A stretch of DNA of 64,000 nt, taken from Rhodocyclaceae bacterium (GTDB lineage Bacteria; Pseudomonadota; Gammaproteobacteria; Burkholderiales; Rhodocyclaceae). This document shows, piece by piece, positions 9,508 through 17,605 of this stretch; positions within the stretch are counted from its first letter, which is position 1; each line of letters opens with the position of its first letter. The DNA lies in contig JAEUNM010000043.1 of the NCBI GenBank assembly GCA_016791105.1, forward strand, positions 1 through 64,000, read 5' to 3'. The translations under genes and the position numbers were made by a program. Below the pieces are notes generated by a model. It saw only the letters and a program-made list of their open reading frames with translations. It did no database searches and was not told the origin of the DNA.

Positions 9508-9524
9508 ATGCGGCGCAAGGCGCT
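9508..9524. repeat. 17-bp repeat, copy 2 (right of the toxin-antitoxin pair)
   Basis: Identical to 8611-8627. It overlaps the last two bases of the RNA methyltransferase stop codon and lies upstream of vapB. See copy 1. Confidence 0.6.
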
Positions 9525-10326
9525 ACGCGCCGGTAATAAGACCAGGCCGGGCAAGTTTCTGCCTTACCTGCTCGAACAGGCACACCGTGGCTGCCATCGC
9601 CACGTTGAGGGATTCCATGCCGCCCGGCATGGGGATGTGCACATGGCGGCTTGCGCGCGCGGCAAGTTCCGCAGCGAGCCCGGCGCCTTCGTTGCCGAAT
9701 AGCCAGGCCACCGGGCCGCGCAGGTCCAGCTCGTATAGCGATTGCGCGGCCGCCGGTTCAGTGGCCACCACGGTGCCGCGGTAGTTGTCCAGAAACCCGG
9801 CCAGGTCCGGATGTTCGCGTATGCATAGGGCGAAATGCGCGCCCTGCCCGGCACGCAGCACTTTCGGGCTCCAGACCTGGGCCGAACCGCGGCTGACCAG
9901 CACGTCGCGCAAACCGGCGGCAGCGGCGCTGCGCAACAGGGTGCCCAGGTTGCCGGCATCCTGGATCGCATCCAGCACCATCACGTCGCCTTCCAGGTGC
10001 AGGTAGCCGGCTTCGGGCGGAATGGCAATCACGGCCAGCAATCCGGCCGGGGTATCGACCGGCGACAGGCGGGCAAACAGGCCGTCATCCAGGCTGGCGC
10101 AAGGCACGCCGTCCAGGCGGCCCAGCAGCGCGGCTATTTCGGGGTTGTCGGCAGCACCCTGCGCAATAACAAGTTGCAGCGGTTTGATGCCGCGCTCGAT
10201 ACAAGTCGCGACGAGATGCGTGCCATCTATCAGCGTCTGCCGCCGTGCACGCCGCTCGCGGCCGGATTCGGCCAGATGCAGCCACGACTTGAACGCGGGG
10301 TTTTGTGCCGAAACGATCGATTTCAT
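9523..10326 (-). CDS. SpoU/TrmH-family RNA 2'-O-ribose methyltransferase
   Basis: This is a 267-residue protein of the SPOUT class, which uses S-adenosylmethionine to methylate a ribose 2'-hydroxyl in rRNA or tRNA. The N-terminal 100 residues match the substrate-binding domain (Arg-rich, then VDTPAGLLAVI). The catalytic knot follows with all three motifs: QDAGNLGTLLRSAAAAGL, LFGNEGAGL, and IPMPGGMESLNVAMAATV. The start at 10326 has AGGA about 8 bases upstream, and the product opens MKSIVSAQNP, typical of the family. A longer frame from 10497 would run through the divergent promoter region and is rejected. The exact target nucleotide cannot be read from sequence. It resembles the TsnR/RlmB-like group encoded as single genes in betaproteobacteria. 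Confidence 0.9.
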   Translation of the reverse strand: MKSIVSAQNPAFKSWLHLAESGRERRARRQTLIDGTHLVATCIERGIKPLQLVIAQGAADNPEIAALLGRLDGVPCASLDDGLFARLSPVDTPAGLLAVIAIPPEAGYLHLEGDVMVLDAIQDAGNLGTLLRSAAAAGLRDVLVSRGSAQVWSPKVLRAGQGAHFALCIREHPDLAGFLDNYRGTVVATEPAAAQSLYELDLRGPVAWLFGNEGAGLAAELAARASRHVHIPMPGGMESLNVAMAATVCLFEQVRQKLARPGLITGA

Positions 10327-10386
10327 CTGAAAATCCTGTAGGGGTGGGCGCACCAGGGGCGCCGTCGGCCAGCGCCCGGCCGCCGA

Positions 10387-10392
10387 TATAAT
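10387..10392 (+). promoter_or_regulatory. Candidate -10 element for the J-domain gene
   Basis: A perfect TATAAT lies 31 bases upstream of the ATG at 10424. The corresponding -35 position (about 10364-10369, GTCGGC) is a poor match. If real, the leader would be about 25 bases long, which fits the absence of a clear ribosome-binding site. Confidence 0.4.
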
Positions 10393-10423
10393 TGCACATC
10401 GCCCGCTTCGGTCCGTGTTCGCC

Positions 10424-11566
10424 ATGCCTACGCTGCCCCTGTTTCCCGACCTGCCGGAAAGTCCGCCCGGCGCACTCAAAACCTTGAATATCGCCACCGG
10501 AGGTCAAGCGCTCACGAAAGATCAGAAGCGCTTCAATTCGCTGCTCAAGCAGATCGAGGCGGCGCGCAAATTCCGCGACGACTGGGAATCCGCGATTGGC
10601 GCATTCCGCGACTTTTACCTGCGGCAAATCGTGCCGCGCGACGAAGAAATCCACGGCTTGCAGGAACAGTTCCTGCTGCATCTGGACAATGCCTGGGAAA
10701 CATTCAAACTGACGCGGCCCGAGCGCAAAAAGGTGCAGCAAATCGCCGTCGACGAATGCCTGCACATACTGGCGCGCGATGACCAGCACGAAACCGCAAA
10801 AGCGCTGTACAACAAATTCACCAATGGCGACTACGACGACGATTTCGGCGGCGACGACGCCGCCCTGCGGGAAATGATGGAGTCGTTATTGGCGGATTTC
10901 CTTCCCAATGCCGAACCGCGCGGCGGCCCCGCCCCAGGCGACGATTTCGACCCCTTCGACCCGGCCAATCACGATAGCGAAGGCCGTATCCGGCCAGACG
11001 CGGACCCCGTCAAGCCGCGCAAGAAAACCGCCCAAAAGCTTGCCCGCGACGCACGCCAGGAGGAAGAACAAAAACAACTCGGGCAGTCGCTCAAGGACAT
11101 CTATCGCAAACTGGCCAGCAGCCTGCACCCGGATCGCGAACCGGATGCCACCGCGCGGGCGCGCAAAACCGAACTGATGCAACAGGCCAACGAAGCCTAC
11201 GAACAGCGCAATTTGCTGCAATTGCTGGAACTTCAGCTACAAGTCGATCACGTGGACGCCGCGCGCCTTGCCGCCATGAGCGACGAACGGCTGAAACGCT
11301 ACAACCTCCTGCTGAAACAGCAATTGGAGTCCATGACCCAGGCGGCGGACCAAATGGTGTACGAATTTCTGGACCAATACGGCCTGGATGCCGTGGGCCG
11401 CAACGACACGCAAGAACCGATGCGCCTGTTGCGCCTCGACCTGCGTACGATGAGCAGGGAAATTGCCGATATGAAAAAAATCATCGCGGCCGTGGAACAT
11501 CCGGCCGGGCTCAAAACGTATCTGAAAACGGTGCGGCGGGCGCGGCGTTCCGACCCGTTTTTCTGA
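10424..11566 (+). CDS. J-domain-containing protein of unknown role
   Basis: The 380-residue product is highly charged and soluble. Residues of roughly 210-270 form a J-domain: helix II SLKDIYRKLASSL, the invariant HPD tripeptide (about residue 235), then helix III with ELMQQANEAYEQRN. J-domains stimulate the ATPase of an Hsp70 such as DnaK. Unusually, the J-domain is internal and sits after an acidic linker rich in DDDFGGDDA and before a C-terminal helical region. There are no Gly/Phe or zinc-finger regions, so it is a class C J-protein, and its client is unknown. GTG at 10415 is an alternative start, but ATG at 10424 is preferred. It is divergent from the methyltransferase gene and convergent with the thiolase gene downstream. 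Confidence 0.8.
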   Translation: MPTLPLFPDLPESPPGALKTLNIATGGQALTKDQKRFNSLLKQIEAARKFRDDWESAIGAFRDFYLRQIVPRDEEIHGLQEQFLLHLDNAWETFKLTRPERKKVQQIAVDECLHILARDDQHETAKALYNKFTNGDYDDDFGGDDAALREMMESLLADFLPNAEPRGGPAPGDDFDPFDPANHDSEGRIRPDADPVKPRKKTAQKLARDARQEEEQKQLGQSLKDIYRKLASSLHPDREPDATARARKTELMQQANEAYEQRNLLQLLELQLQVDHVDAARLAAMSDERLKRYNLLLKQQLESMTQAADQMVYEFLDQYGLDAVGRNDTQEPMRLLRLDLRTMSREIADMKKIIAAVEHPAGLKTYLKTVRRARRSDPFF

Positions 11567-11572
11567 GCGCGC

Positions 11573-11596
11573 TGCGCCCGGCAGGGGCCGGGCGCA
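11573..11596. terminator. Bidirectional hairpin between convergent genes
   Basis: TGCGCCCGGC (11573-11582) and GCCGGGCGCA (11587-11596) form a perfect 10-bp stem with loop AGGG. It sits between the stop of the J-domain gene and the stop of the thiolase gene. There is no strong T-run, so termination is likely but not certain. Confidence 0.55.
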
Positions 11597-11612
11597 AGTT
11601 GCGGACGCTGCT

Positions 11613-12809
11613 TCAAACTTTGGCGAAAAGCCCGGCTGCCCCCATGCCAGTGCCTATGCACATGCTCACCATGCCCAGTCTGGCTTCGCCGCGCTGCATG
11701 GCGGCGAGCACGGTGGCGGTGCGTATGGCGCCGGTCGCACCGAGCGGATGGCCCAGCGCGATGGCCCCGCCGAGCGGATTCACGCGCGCCGGATCGAGCG
11801 CCATTTGGCGCATGACAGCCAGCGCTTGCGCGGCGAATGCTTCGTTCAGTTCTATCCAGTCTACGTCGCCCAGGTCCACAGCGGCCTGTTTGCAGGCCAG
11901 CGGTATGGCCGCCACCGGCCCCATGCCCATGACTTCGGGCGGTACCCCGGCCACCGCAAAGCTCAGGAAGCGCGCGATCGGCACCGCCCCGGTTCGCTTT
12001 AGCGCTGCTTCGCTCATGAGCAGCACAGCCGCCGCGCCATCCGACATTTGCGAACTATTGCCGGCCGTTACCGAGCCTTTGGCGGCGAAGGCCGGCCGCA
12101 GTTTGGCCAGACCTTCGATGGAACTGTCGGCGCGCGGCCCCTCGTCCGTATCGACGATGCGCTCCACGAGGCGCACCTGCCCGGTTTTGAAATCGGGTAA
12201 GCGTTCGCGCACCGGATAAGCAGTAATTTCGTCGCGGAATTTGCCGGCCTGGATGGCGGCCACGGCCTTGCGGTGCGATTGCAGCGCAAATGCATCCTGG
12301 TCCTCGCGGCTCACGGCAAAGCGATGCGCCACGGTTTCGGCGGTAATGCCCATGCCGTAGGCGATGCCGTGGTTTTCGTCCTTTTCGAACACCGCCGGGT
12401 TGAGCGAGGTTTTGTTGCCGGTCATGGTGGGCATGACGCTCATGGATTCCGTGCCGGCGCCAATGGCAATGTCGCACTGGCCCAGCATGATGCGCGCCGC
12501 AGCGTCGGCCACGGCATTCAGGCCGGACGAGCAAAAGCGGTTGATGGTGATGCCCGGCACCGATTCCGGCAGCCCGGCCAGCAACAGCCCTATGCGCGCC
12601 ACGTTCATGCCCTGCTCGGCTTCCGGCATGGCGCAACCGCAAATCACGTCGCCGATTTCGGCCGGGTCCATGTCCGGCACCTTTCGCACCACCGCGGCCA
12701 GCACGTGCGCCAACATGTCGTCCGGCCGTACATTGCGCAGCGTGCCCATGCGCTTGCCCACCGGGGTGCGCGTGGCGGCCACGAGGTATGCATCCTGTAT
12801 CGCTTTCAT
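11613..12809 (-). CDS. fadA: Acetyl-CoA C-acyltransferase (3-ketoacyl-CoA thiolase)
   Basis: The 398-residue enzyme catalyses the last step of fatty-acid beta-oxidation, cleaving 3-ketoacyl-CoA with CoA to give acetyl-CoA and a shortened acyl-CoA. The nucleophilic Cys is in NRFCSSGLNA, the catalytic His in GHPLGATGA, and the second Cys in MCIGTGMGAAG; NEAFAAQAL is also present. The start at 12809 follows a GGAG-type ribosome-binding site. The longer frame from 12941 overlaps the upstream gene and is rejected. It lies 23 bases downstream of the FadN-like gene on the same strand, so the two form a beta-oxidation operon. The gene symbol is by function; YusK/FadA of the FadN-FadA pair is the closest arrangement. 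Family membership is certain; chain-length preference is not. Confidence 0.93.
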   Translation of the reverse strand: MKAIQDAYLVAATRTPVGKRMGTLRNVRPDDMLAHVLAAVVRKVPDMDPAEIGDVICGCAMPEAEQGMNVARIGLLLAGLPESVPGITINRFCSSGLNAVADAAARIMLGQCDIAIGAGTESMSVMPTMTGNKTSLNPAVFEKDENHGIAYGMGITAETVAHRFAVSREDQDAFALQSHRKAVAAIQAGKFRDEITAYPVRERLPDFKTGQVRLVERIVDTDEGPRADSSIEGLAKLRPAFAAKGSVTAGNSSQMSDGAAAVLLMSEAALKRTGAVPIARFLSFAVAGVPPEVMGMGPVAAIPLACKQAAVDLGDVDWIELNEAFAAQALAVMRQMALDPARVNPLGGAIALGHPLGATGAIRTATVLAAMQRGEARLGMVSMCIGTGMGAAGLFAKV

Positions 12810-12832
12810 CGCTTCAATCTCCGGGCTATGGC

Positions 12833-15217
12833 TCAGTTGCGCAGCGGTTTGCCGTTTTCCAGCATATACACGATGCGCTGCTGGGTTTTTTCGGTCTGCA
12901 GCAGGTCCATGAATATCGCGCGCTCGACGTCGAGCAGCCACTGTTCACTTACCAGTGCGCCGGTTTCGATGTCGCCGCCGCAAAGTGCCGTGGCGACGCC
13001 GCGCGACACCTTGTAGTCGTGGTCGGAAATCATGCCGCCGGCGCGCATATTGGCCAGCAACATTTCCAGCGTGGCGATGCCGTTGCGGCCCGCCACCGGC
13101 ACGCCGGCCGGAGGCAAGGATGGCCGCCAGCCCCCCTCGACCAGAGCCAGCGTGGTTTTGCGCGCCACGTGCAGCACTTCCTGCGGGTGGAACACCACCA
13201 CGTCGGCGGGCCGCATATAGCCGATCTGTCCGGCTTCGCGCGCGCTTTTGGATACCGCCGCCATGGCCACCGACTGGAACACCGGCTGCAGGAAATTCAT
13301 CGGATCGCGCGTCACCGTGCGTGCCGCCGCGCGCGCCGCGCGCAGTGCAAATTCCTTGCAGCCGCCGCCCGCGGGAATCAGGCCCACACCCACTTCCACC
13401 AATCCGATGTAGGACTCCAGCGCCGCCACCACGCGCGCGCAGTGCATGATGAATTCGCAACCGCCGCCCAGCGCCATGTTGTGCACCGCCGCCACCACCG
13501 GCACGCTGGCATATTTGATGCGCAGCGAAGCACGCTGAAAACTGACCACCGCGCGCTCCAGCGCGGCCAGATCGCCGGCGGCCATGGAGGGGCCGAATTC
13601 GGTCAGATTGGCGCCCAGCGAAAACGGCGGCTTGGGCTGCCAGATCACCAGTCCGTCGTAATCCGCTTCGGCACGCGCGATCGCCTCCACCACCCCGGCC
13701 ACCACCTCGCCGGATATGGTGTGCTTTTTGGTCTTGAAGGACAGGATGGGCACCCGCTTGCCGTCATCGTCATTCAAGGTCCACATGCGCACCGCGTCGC
13801 TTTCCCAGATGGTGCTGCCGGCCTCCTCGGCTTCACCGGCCACACGCTCGGGGAACAACTGACGCGCATACACAGGCAGGCGAGAGCGTCCCTGCAGGCG
13901 GCCGGCGGCGGCGGAAAAGGAGCCTTGCGGCGCGTGCACGCCGTCCTGCTGCGCCACCCAGGCCGGCAGCGGCGCGCTCGCCATGGCACGCCCGGCGGCA
14001 ATGTCTTCCGAAATGGCCGCCGCGATGTCGCGCCAGCCGGCGCGCTGCCAGGTTTCGAACGGCCCTTCGTCCCAGGCAAAACCCCAGCGCATGGCGAAAT
14101 CGACGTCACGCGCGTTATGCGCGATGTCGCCCAGGTGGTAGGCCACGTAATGGAATATGTCGCGGAATATGGCCCACACGAATTGCGCTTGCGGGTGGGC
14201 ACTGGCGCGTAGCGCGGCAAATTTTTCGGCAGGATTGCGGATTTTCAGGAGCGCGGCAACACCCTCGTCCAGTTTGCCGTCGGCCGGGCGATAGTCGCGC
14301 AGGCCCAGATCGAGCACTTCTTGCGCCTTGCCCTTGCGCCGGTAAATGCCGGCACCGGTCTTTTTGCCCAACGCGCCCTGCGCGATCAGGGCGGCAAGCC
14401 AGTCCGGCGTGGCGTAATAGGAAAACCACGGATCGTCCGGCAGGTTGTCGGTCATGGTGCGGATGACGTGCGCCAACGTATCCAGGCCGACCAGATCGCC
14501 GGTGCGGTAGGTGGCGCTTTTGGCACGGCCTATGGCCGGCCCGGTAAGTGCATCGACCACGTCGAACCCCAGCCCGAACGCGCGCGTGTGGTGCATTACC
14601 GCCAGCATGGAAAACACGCCCACGCGATTGGCCACGAAATTCGGGGTATCGCGCGCACGCAGCACGCTTTTGCCCAGCGTGGTGGTGAGGAATTGCTCCA
14701 GATCGTCCAGCAGCGTGGGGTCGGTGGCGCTGGCCGGGATTAGTTCCACCAGCGACATGTAGCGCGGCGGGTTGAAAAAATGCACGCCGCAAAACCGCGG
14801 CCGCAAGCTGTCCGGGCAGCCGTCGGCGAGTTTGTTGATGGACAGCCCCGAGGTGTTGGACGCGAATATGGCATTCGGGCGAATGTGCGGCGCCACCTTG
14901 GCGTACAAATCCAGCTTCCAGTCCAGGCGCTCGGCAATCGCCTCGATCACCAGGTCACAACTGTGCAGTTGCGCCAGATGCTGGTCGTAATTGGCGGCCG
15001 CGACATATTGTGCGCGATCCGCGGTGGCCAGCGGCGACGGTTCCATCTTGCGCAGATTGGCCAGCGCTTTCTGCACGATGCCATTGGGGTCCCCTTCTTT
15101 CGCTGCCAGATCGAACAGCAGCACGGGGATTTCCGCATTGGCGCAATGCGCAGCGATCTGAGCCCCCATCACGCCGGCACCCAGTACGGCGACTTTGCGT
15201 ACCACGAATTTGCTCAC
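12833..15217 (-). CDS. 3-hydroxyacyl-CoA dehydrogenase / enoyl-CoA hydratase fusion (FadN-like)
   Basis: A 794-residue bifunctional beta-oxidation enzyme. The NAD-binding dehydrogenase comes first (AVLGAGVMGAQIAAHCANA at residues 8-26, then the HFFNPP and ANRVGVF motifs). The enoyl-CoA hydratase/crotonase domain is at the C-terminus (LGANLTEFG, HNMALGGGCEFIMHC). This is the reverse of the FadB order (hydratase first) and matches the roughly 790-residue FadN type of Bacillus. The start is GTG at 15217-15215, preceded by AGGAGG with a 5-base spacer; it gives an N-terminus right at the Rossmann fold. The upstream ATG at 15493 adds 92 residues with no family match. It is the first gene of an operon with the thiolase. 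An acyl-CoA dehydrogenase is not in this window. Confidence 0.92.
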   Translation of the reverse strand: MSKFVVRKVAVLGAGVMGAQIAAHCANAEIPVLLFDLAAKEGDPNGIVQKALANLRKMEPSPLATADRAQYVAAANYDQHLAQLHSCDLVIEAIAERLDWKLDLYAKVAPHIRPNAIFASNTSGLSINKLADGCPDSLRPRFCGVHFFNPPRYMSLVELIPASATDPTLLDDLEQFLTTTLGKSVLRARDTPNFVANRVGVFSMLAVMHHTRAFGLGFDVVDALTGPAIGRAKSATYRTGDLVGLDTLAHVIRTMTDNLPDDPWFSYYATPDWLAALIAQGALGKKTGAGIYRRKGKAQEVLDLGLRDYRPADGKLDEGVAALLKIRNPAEKFAALRASAHPQAQFVWAIFRDIFHYVAYHLGDIAHNARDVDFAMRWGFAWDEGPFETWQRAGWRDIAAAISEDIAAGRAMASAPLPAWVAQQDGVHAPQGSFSAAAGRLQGRSRLPVYARQLFPERVAGEAEEAGSTIWESDAVRMWTLNDDDGKRVPILSFKTKKHTISGEVVAGVVEAIARAEADYDGLVIWQPKPPFSLGANLTEFGPSMAAGDLAALERAVVSFQRASLRIKYASVPVVAAVHNMALGGGCEFIMHCARVVAALESYIGLVEVGVGLIPAGGGCKEFALRAARAAARTVTRDPMNFLQPVFQSVAMAAVSKSAREAGQIGYMRPADVVVFHPQEVLHVARKTTLALVEGGWRPSLPPAGVPVAGRNGIATLEMLLANMRAGGMISDHDYKVSRGVATALCGGDIETGALVSEQWLLDVERAIFMDLLQTEKTQQRIVYMLENGKPLRN

Positions 15218-15718
15218 CCTTTCCTCCTTGCAGCGTGGTTTGGTGCGGGCTGCGCCGGGGCCACCATGGCCGATCCCCGCGCAGGCGATGCCGAAGTATA
15301 GATGCGTCCTGCCCGTATACCCAGTACGGCCGCCATGACATGTACGCGCTCGGCCCGCTGCGCCGAAAAATATCGATGCAGCGAGGCAAGCACCGGGACC
15401 GGATTTGCTGCGCGACCGGATTTGCGGCCACGGTCCCGATCGGCTGAGGGGGAGGAGCGGGCCGCCCGGCGGTGCGAAAAAAGCCTGCGCCACATGCTCG
15501 CAAGGCTTGTTCTAAGACGCCGGCAAGGCTAGACTGCGCGCATTCGAGCGGGCTGAAAAATCTACCCGCCGACGTGGTCTGCCCGGGTCGCAGCCGCGCC
15601 GGATACGCCCGGCTTGCAAGCTTTCAAAGCATGAGGCGCGACACCCGCAGGCCTGCCTGCCGTCACCGCGCACGAAACCAACATTCACATCTCCGCATAG
15701 TCCAGCCATTCAACCTGC
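15218..15718. other. Divergent promoter region between fadN-like gene and minC
   Basis: These 501 bases separate two divergently transcribed operons and contain no credible gene. A 12-bp direct repeat (GACCGGATTTGC at 15397-15408 and 15414-15425, 17-base period) could be a regulator site. A possible minC promoter is TTGTTC at 15507-15512 with TAGACT at 15530-15535, spacer 17; both boxes are weak. No clear fatty-acid regulator palindrome was recognised. Confidence 0.45.
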
Positions 15719-16495
15719 ATGTCGGTCATAGAACTTAAAGGCGTAAGCGTCCAGGCCATGCGTGCCGCCATACGCAGCGCCGACCTCGACCAGATCGCGC
15801 GTGAACTGTCCGCCAAACTGGGCGACGCCGCGGATTTTTTTGCCGGCGACCCCACCGTGGTGGATGCCGCCGGCCTGCCCGAAGGCGACGTACCGGATTG
15901 GAACCGCCTGGCGCATATCCTGGCCGGCCACGGCCTGCGCATGTTCGGCGTGCGCAACCTCAGTGATGCGGCCGCGGCTGCGGCGCGCGCAGCAGGTTTT
16001 CTGGTGTTGCCGGCGGAATCCCGGCGCGGCGGTCACACGGCCGCGCCTGCGACGGATGCCGCTGCGGCGCCAGCGCCCGCGAGCGAACCCAGCAGCGTGG
16101 CAGCCGGCCCGGTGGCCGCAGAACCGCCCGCAGCGGCAGACACAGCCGCCATGATCGTGGACAAACCGCTGCGTTCCGGCCAGCAGGTTTACGCGCGCGG
16201 GCGCGATCTGATATTGCTGGCGATGGTAAGCGCCGGCGCGGAAGTGATCGCCGACGGCAATATTCACGTCTATGCCCCGCTGCGGGGCCGTGCGCTGGCG
16301 GGCGCACGCGGTTATGCCGGCGCACGCATCATTTGCACCTCTTTCGAAGCTGAACTGGTTTCGATTGCCGGCGTGTATCGCAGCGTGGACGCGGAACTGG
16401 CCAAGCGTTACGCGCGCCGCCCGGTACAAATCGCCTTGCAGACGGCGCCCGACGGTCAACAAAAACTCGACATCCAGACCTTGGACATCACCTGA
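15719..16495 (+). CDS. minC: Septum site-determining protein MinC
   Basis: This 258-residue inhibitor of FtsZ assembly keeps the division ring away from the poles. The N-terminal domain (residues 1-110, SVIELKGVSV...VDAAGLP) antagonises FtsZ. A long Ala/Pro linker (about 105-145) follows, then the C-terminal beta-helix domain (about 146-230) with RSGQQVYARGRDL, GAEVIADGNIHVYAPLRG and ARIICTSFEAELVSIAG, which dimerises and binds MinD. The 20-residue-plus stretch is typical MinC. It is the first gene of minCDE, 19 bases ahead of minD. The start at 15719 has no obvious ribosome-binding site. Confidence 0.97.
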   Translation: MSVIELKGVSVQAMRAAIRSADLDQIARELSAKLGDAADFFAGDPTVVDAAGLPEGDVPDWNRLAHILAGHGLRMFGVRNLSDAAAAAARAAGFLVLPAESRRGGHTAAPATDAAAAPAPASEPSSVAAGPVAAEPPAAADTAAMIVDKPLRSGQQVYARGRDLILLAMVSAGAEVIADGNIHVYAPLRGRALAGARGYAGARIICTSFEAELVSIAGVYRSVDAELAKRYARRPVQIALQTAPDGQQKLDIQTLDIT

Positions 16496-16514
16496 TTTTT
16501 GCAGGAGACCTCAT

Positions 16515-17330
16515 TTGGCACGCATCGTAGTCGTCACATCGGGCAAAGGCGGCGTCGGCAAGACGACCTCCAGCGCCGCGTTTGCTTCCGGGCTTGCGCT
16601 CGCCGGCAAAAAAACCGCCGTCATCGATTTCGACGTAGGCCTGCGCAACCTCGATCTGGTCATGGGTTGCGAGCGCCGCGTGGTGTATGACCTCATCAAC
16701 GTGATCAATGGTGAAGCCAATCTGCACCAGGCGCTCATCAAGGACAAGCACTGCGAAAACCTGTTCGTGCTGCCGGCTTCGCAAACGCGCGACAAGGATG
16801 CGCTGACCGAAGAAGGCGTGGAGCGCGTGCTGCAGGCCCTGGCCGAAATGGGCTACGACTACATCGTGTGCGATTCGCCGGCCGGCATAGAACGCGGCGC
16901 GGTAATGGCGCTCACTTTCGCCGACGAAGCCATCATCGTGACCAACCCGGAAGTATCATCGGTGCGCGATTCGGACCGCATTCTGGGCATATTGCAGGCC
17001 AAGTCACGGCGCGCTCAGGCCGGCGGCGAGCCGGTGCGCGAACATTTGCTGGTCACACGCTATGCGCCCAAGCGCGCACTCGATGGCGAAATGCTTACTT
17101 ACACGGACGTGCAGGAAATTTTGCGCATCCCGCTGATAGGCGTGATACCGGAATCCGAAATCGTGCTGCAGGCCTCCAACCAGGGCATACCGGCCATACA
17201 CATGAATGGCTCCGATGTGGCCGCCGCCTATTCCGACGTGGTGGCGCGTTTCCTGGGCGAACAGCGCGAACTGCGCTTCGTGCAGTACGAAAAGCCGGGG
17301 CTGTTGAAACGCCTGTTCGGGGGGAGGTAG
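16515..17330 (+). CDS. minD: Septum site-determining ATPase MinD (TTG start)
   Basis: A 271-residue membrane-associated ATPase that recruits MinC and oscillates between poles under MinE control. The deviant Walker A motif is GKGGVGKTT near the N-terminus, with [13 protein letters not shown] and the switch region [10 protein letters not shown] following. The last residues ([12 protein letters not shown]) form the expected amphipathic membrane-targeting helix. The start is TTG at 16515, giving the canonical opening (M)[12 protein letters not shown], with AGGAG about 9 bases upstream. The ATG at 16272 of the same frame lies inside minC and is rejected. minE follows after only two bases. Confidence 0.97.
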   Translation: MARIVVVTSGKGGVGKTTSSAAFASGLALAGKKTAVIDFDVGLRNLDLVMGCERRVVYDLINVINGEANLHQALIKDKHCENLFVLPASQTRDKDALTEEGVERVLQALAEMGYDYIVCDSPAGIERGAVMALTFADEAIIVTNPEVSSVRDSDRILGILQAKSRRAQAGGEPVREHLLVTRYAPKRALDGEMLTYTDVQEILRIPLIGVIPESEIVLQASNQGIPAIHMNGSDVAAAYSDVVARFLGEQRELRFVQYEKPGLLKRLFGGR

Positions 17331-17332
17331 GC

Positions 17333-17590
17333 ATGTCCCTGCTGTCTATGCTGTTCGGCCACAAGCCGAAATCCGCCGCGGTCGCCAAGGAGCGCCTGCA
17401 GCTCATCATTGCGCGCGAGCGTGCCGGCAGCGGCGCGCCCGATTTCCTGCCGGCCCTGCAGCGCGACCTGCTGGAAGTCATTTCACGCTACGTGAAGGTG
17501 AACGCCGGGGACATCAAGGTACAGGTGGAAAAGCAGGACAACTACGAAGTGCTGGAAGTCAATATCGTGCTGCCGGAGCAGGCGCGCTGA
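17333..17590 (+). CDS. minE: Cell division topological specificity factor MinE
   Basis: An 85-residue protein that stimulates MinD ATPase and confines MinC/MinD to the poles. The N-terminal membrane-binding segment (SLLSMLFG) and the anti-MinCD helix ([14 protein letters not shown]) are followed by the dimerisation domain ([17 protein letters not shown] ... LEVNIVLPE). The ATG at 17333 is two bases after the minD stop and is preceded by GGGGAGG. Length and motifs are standard. It ends 15 bases before the convergent kinase gene. Confidence 0.97.
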   Translation: MSLLSMLFGHKPKSAAVAKERLQLIIARERAGSGAPDFLPALQRDLLEVISRYVKVNAGDIKVQVEKQDNYEVLEVNIVLPEQAR

Positions 17591-17605
17591 GCGCGACGGC
17601 CGGCT

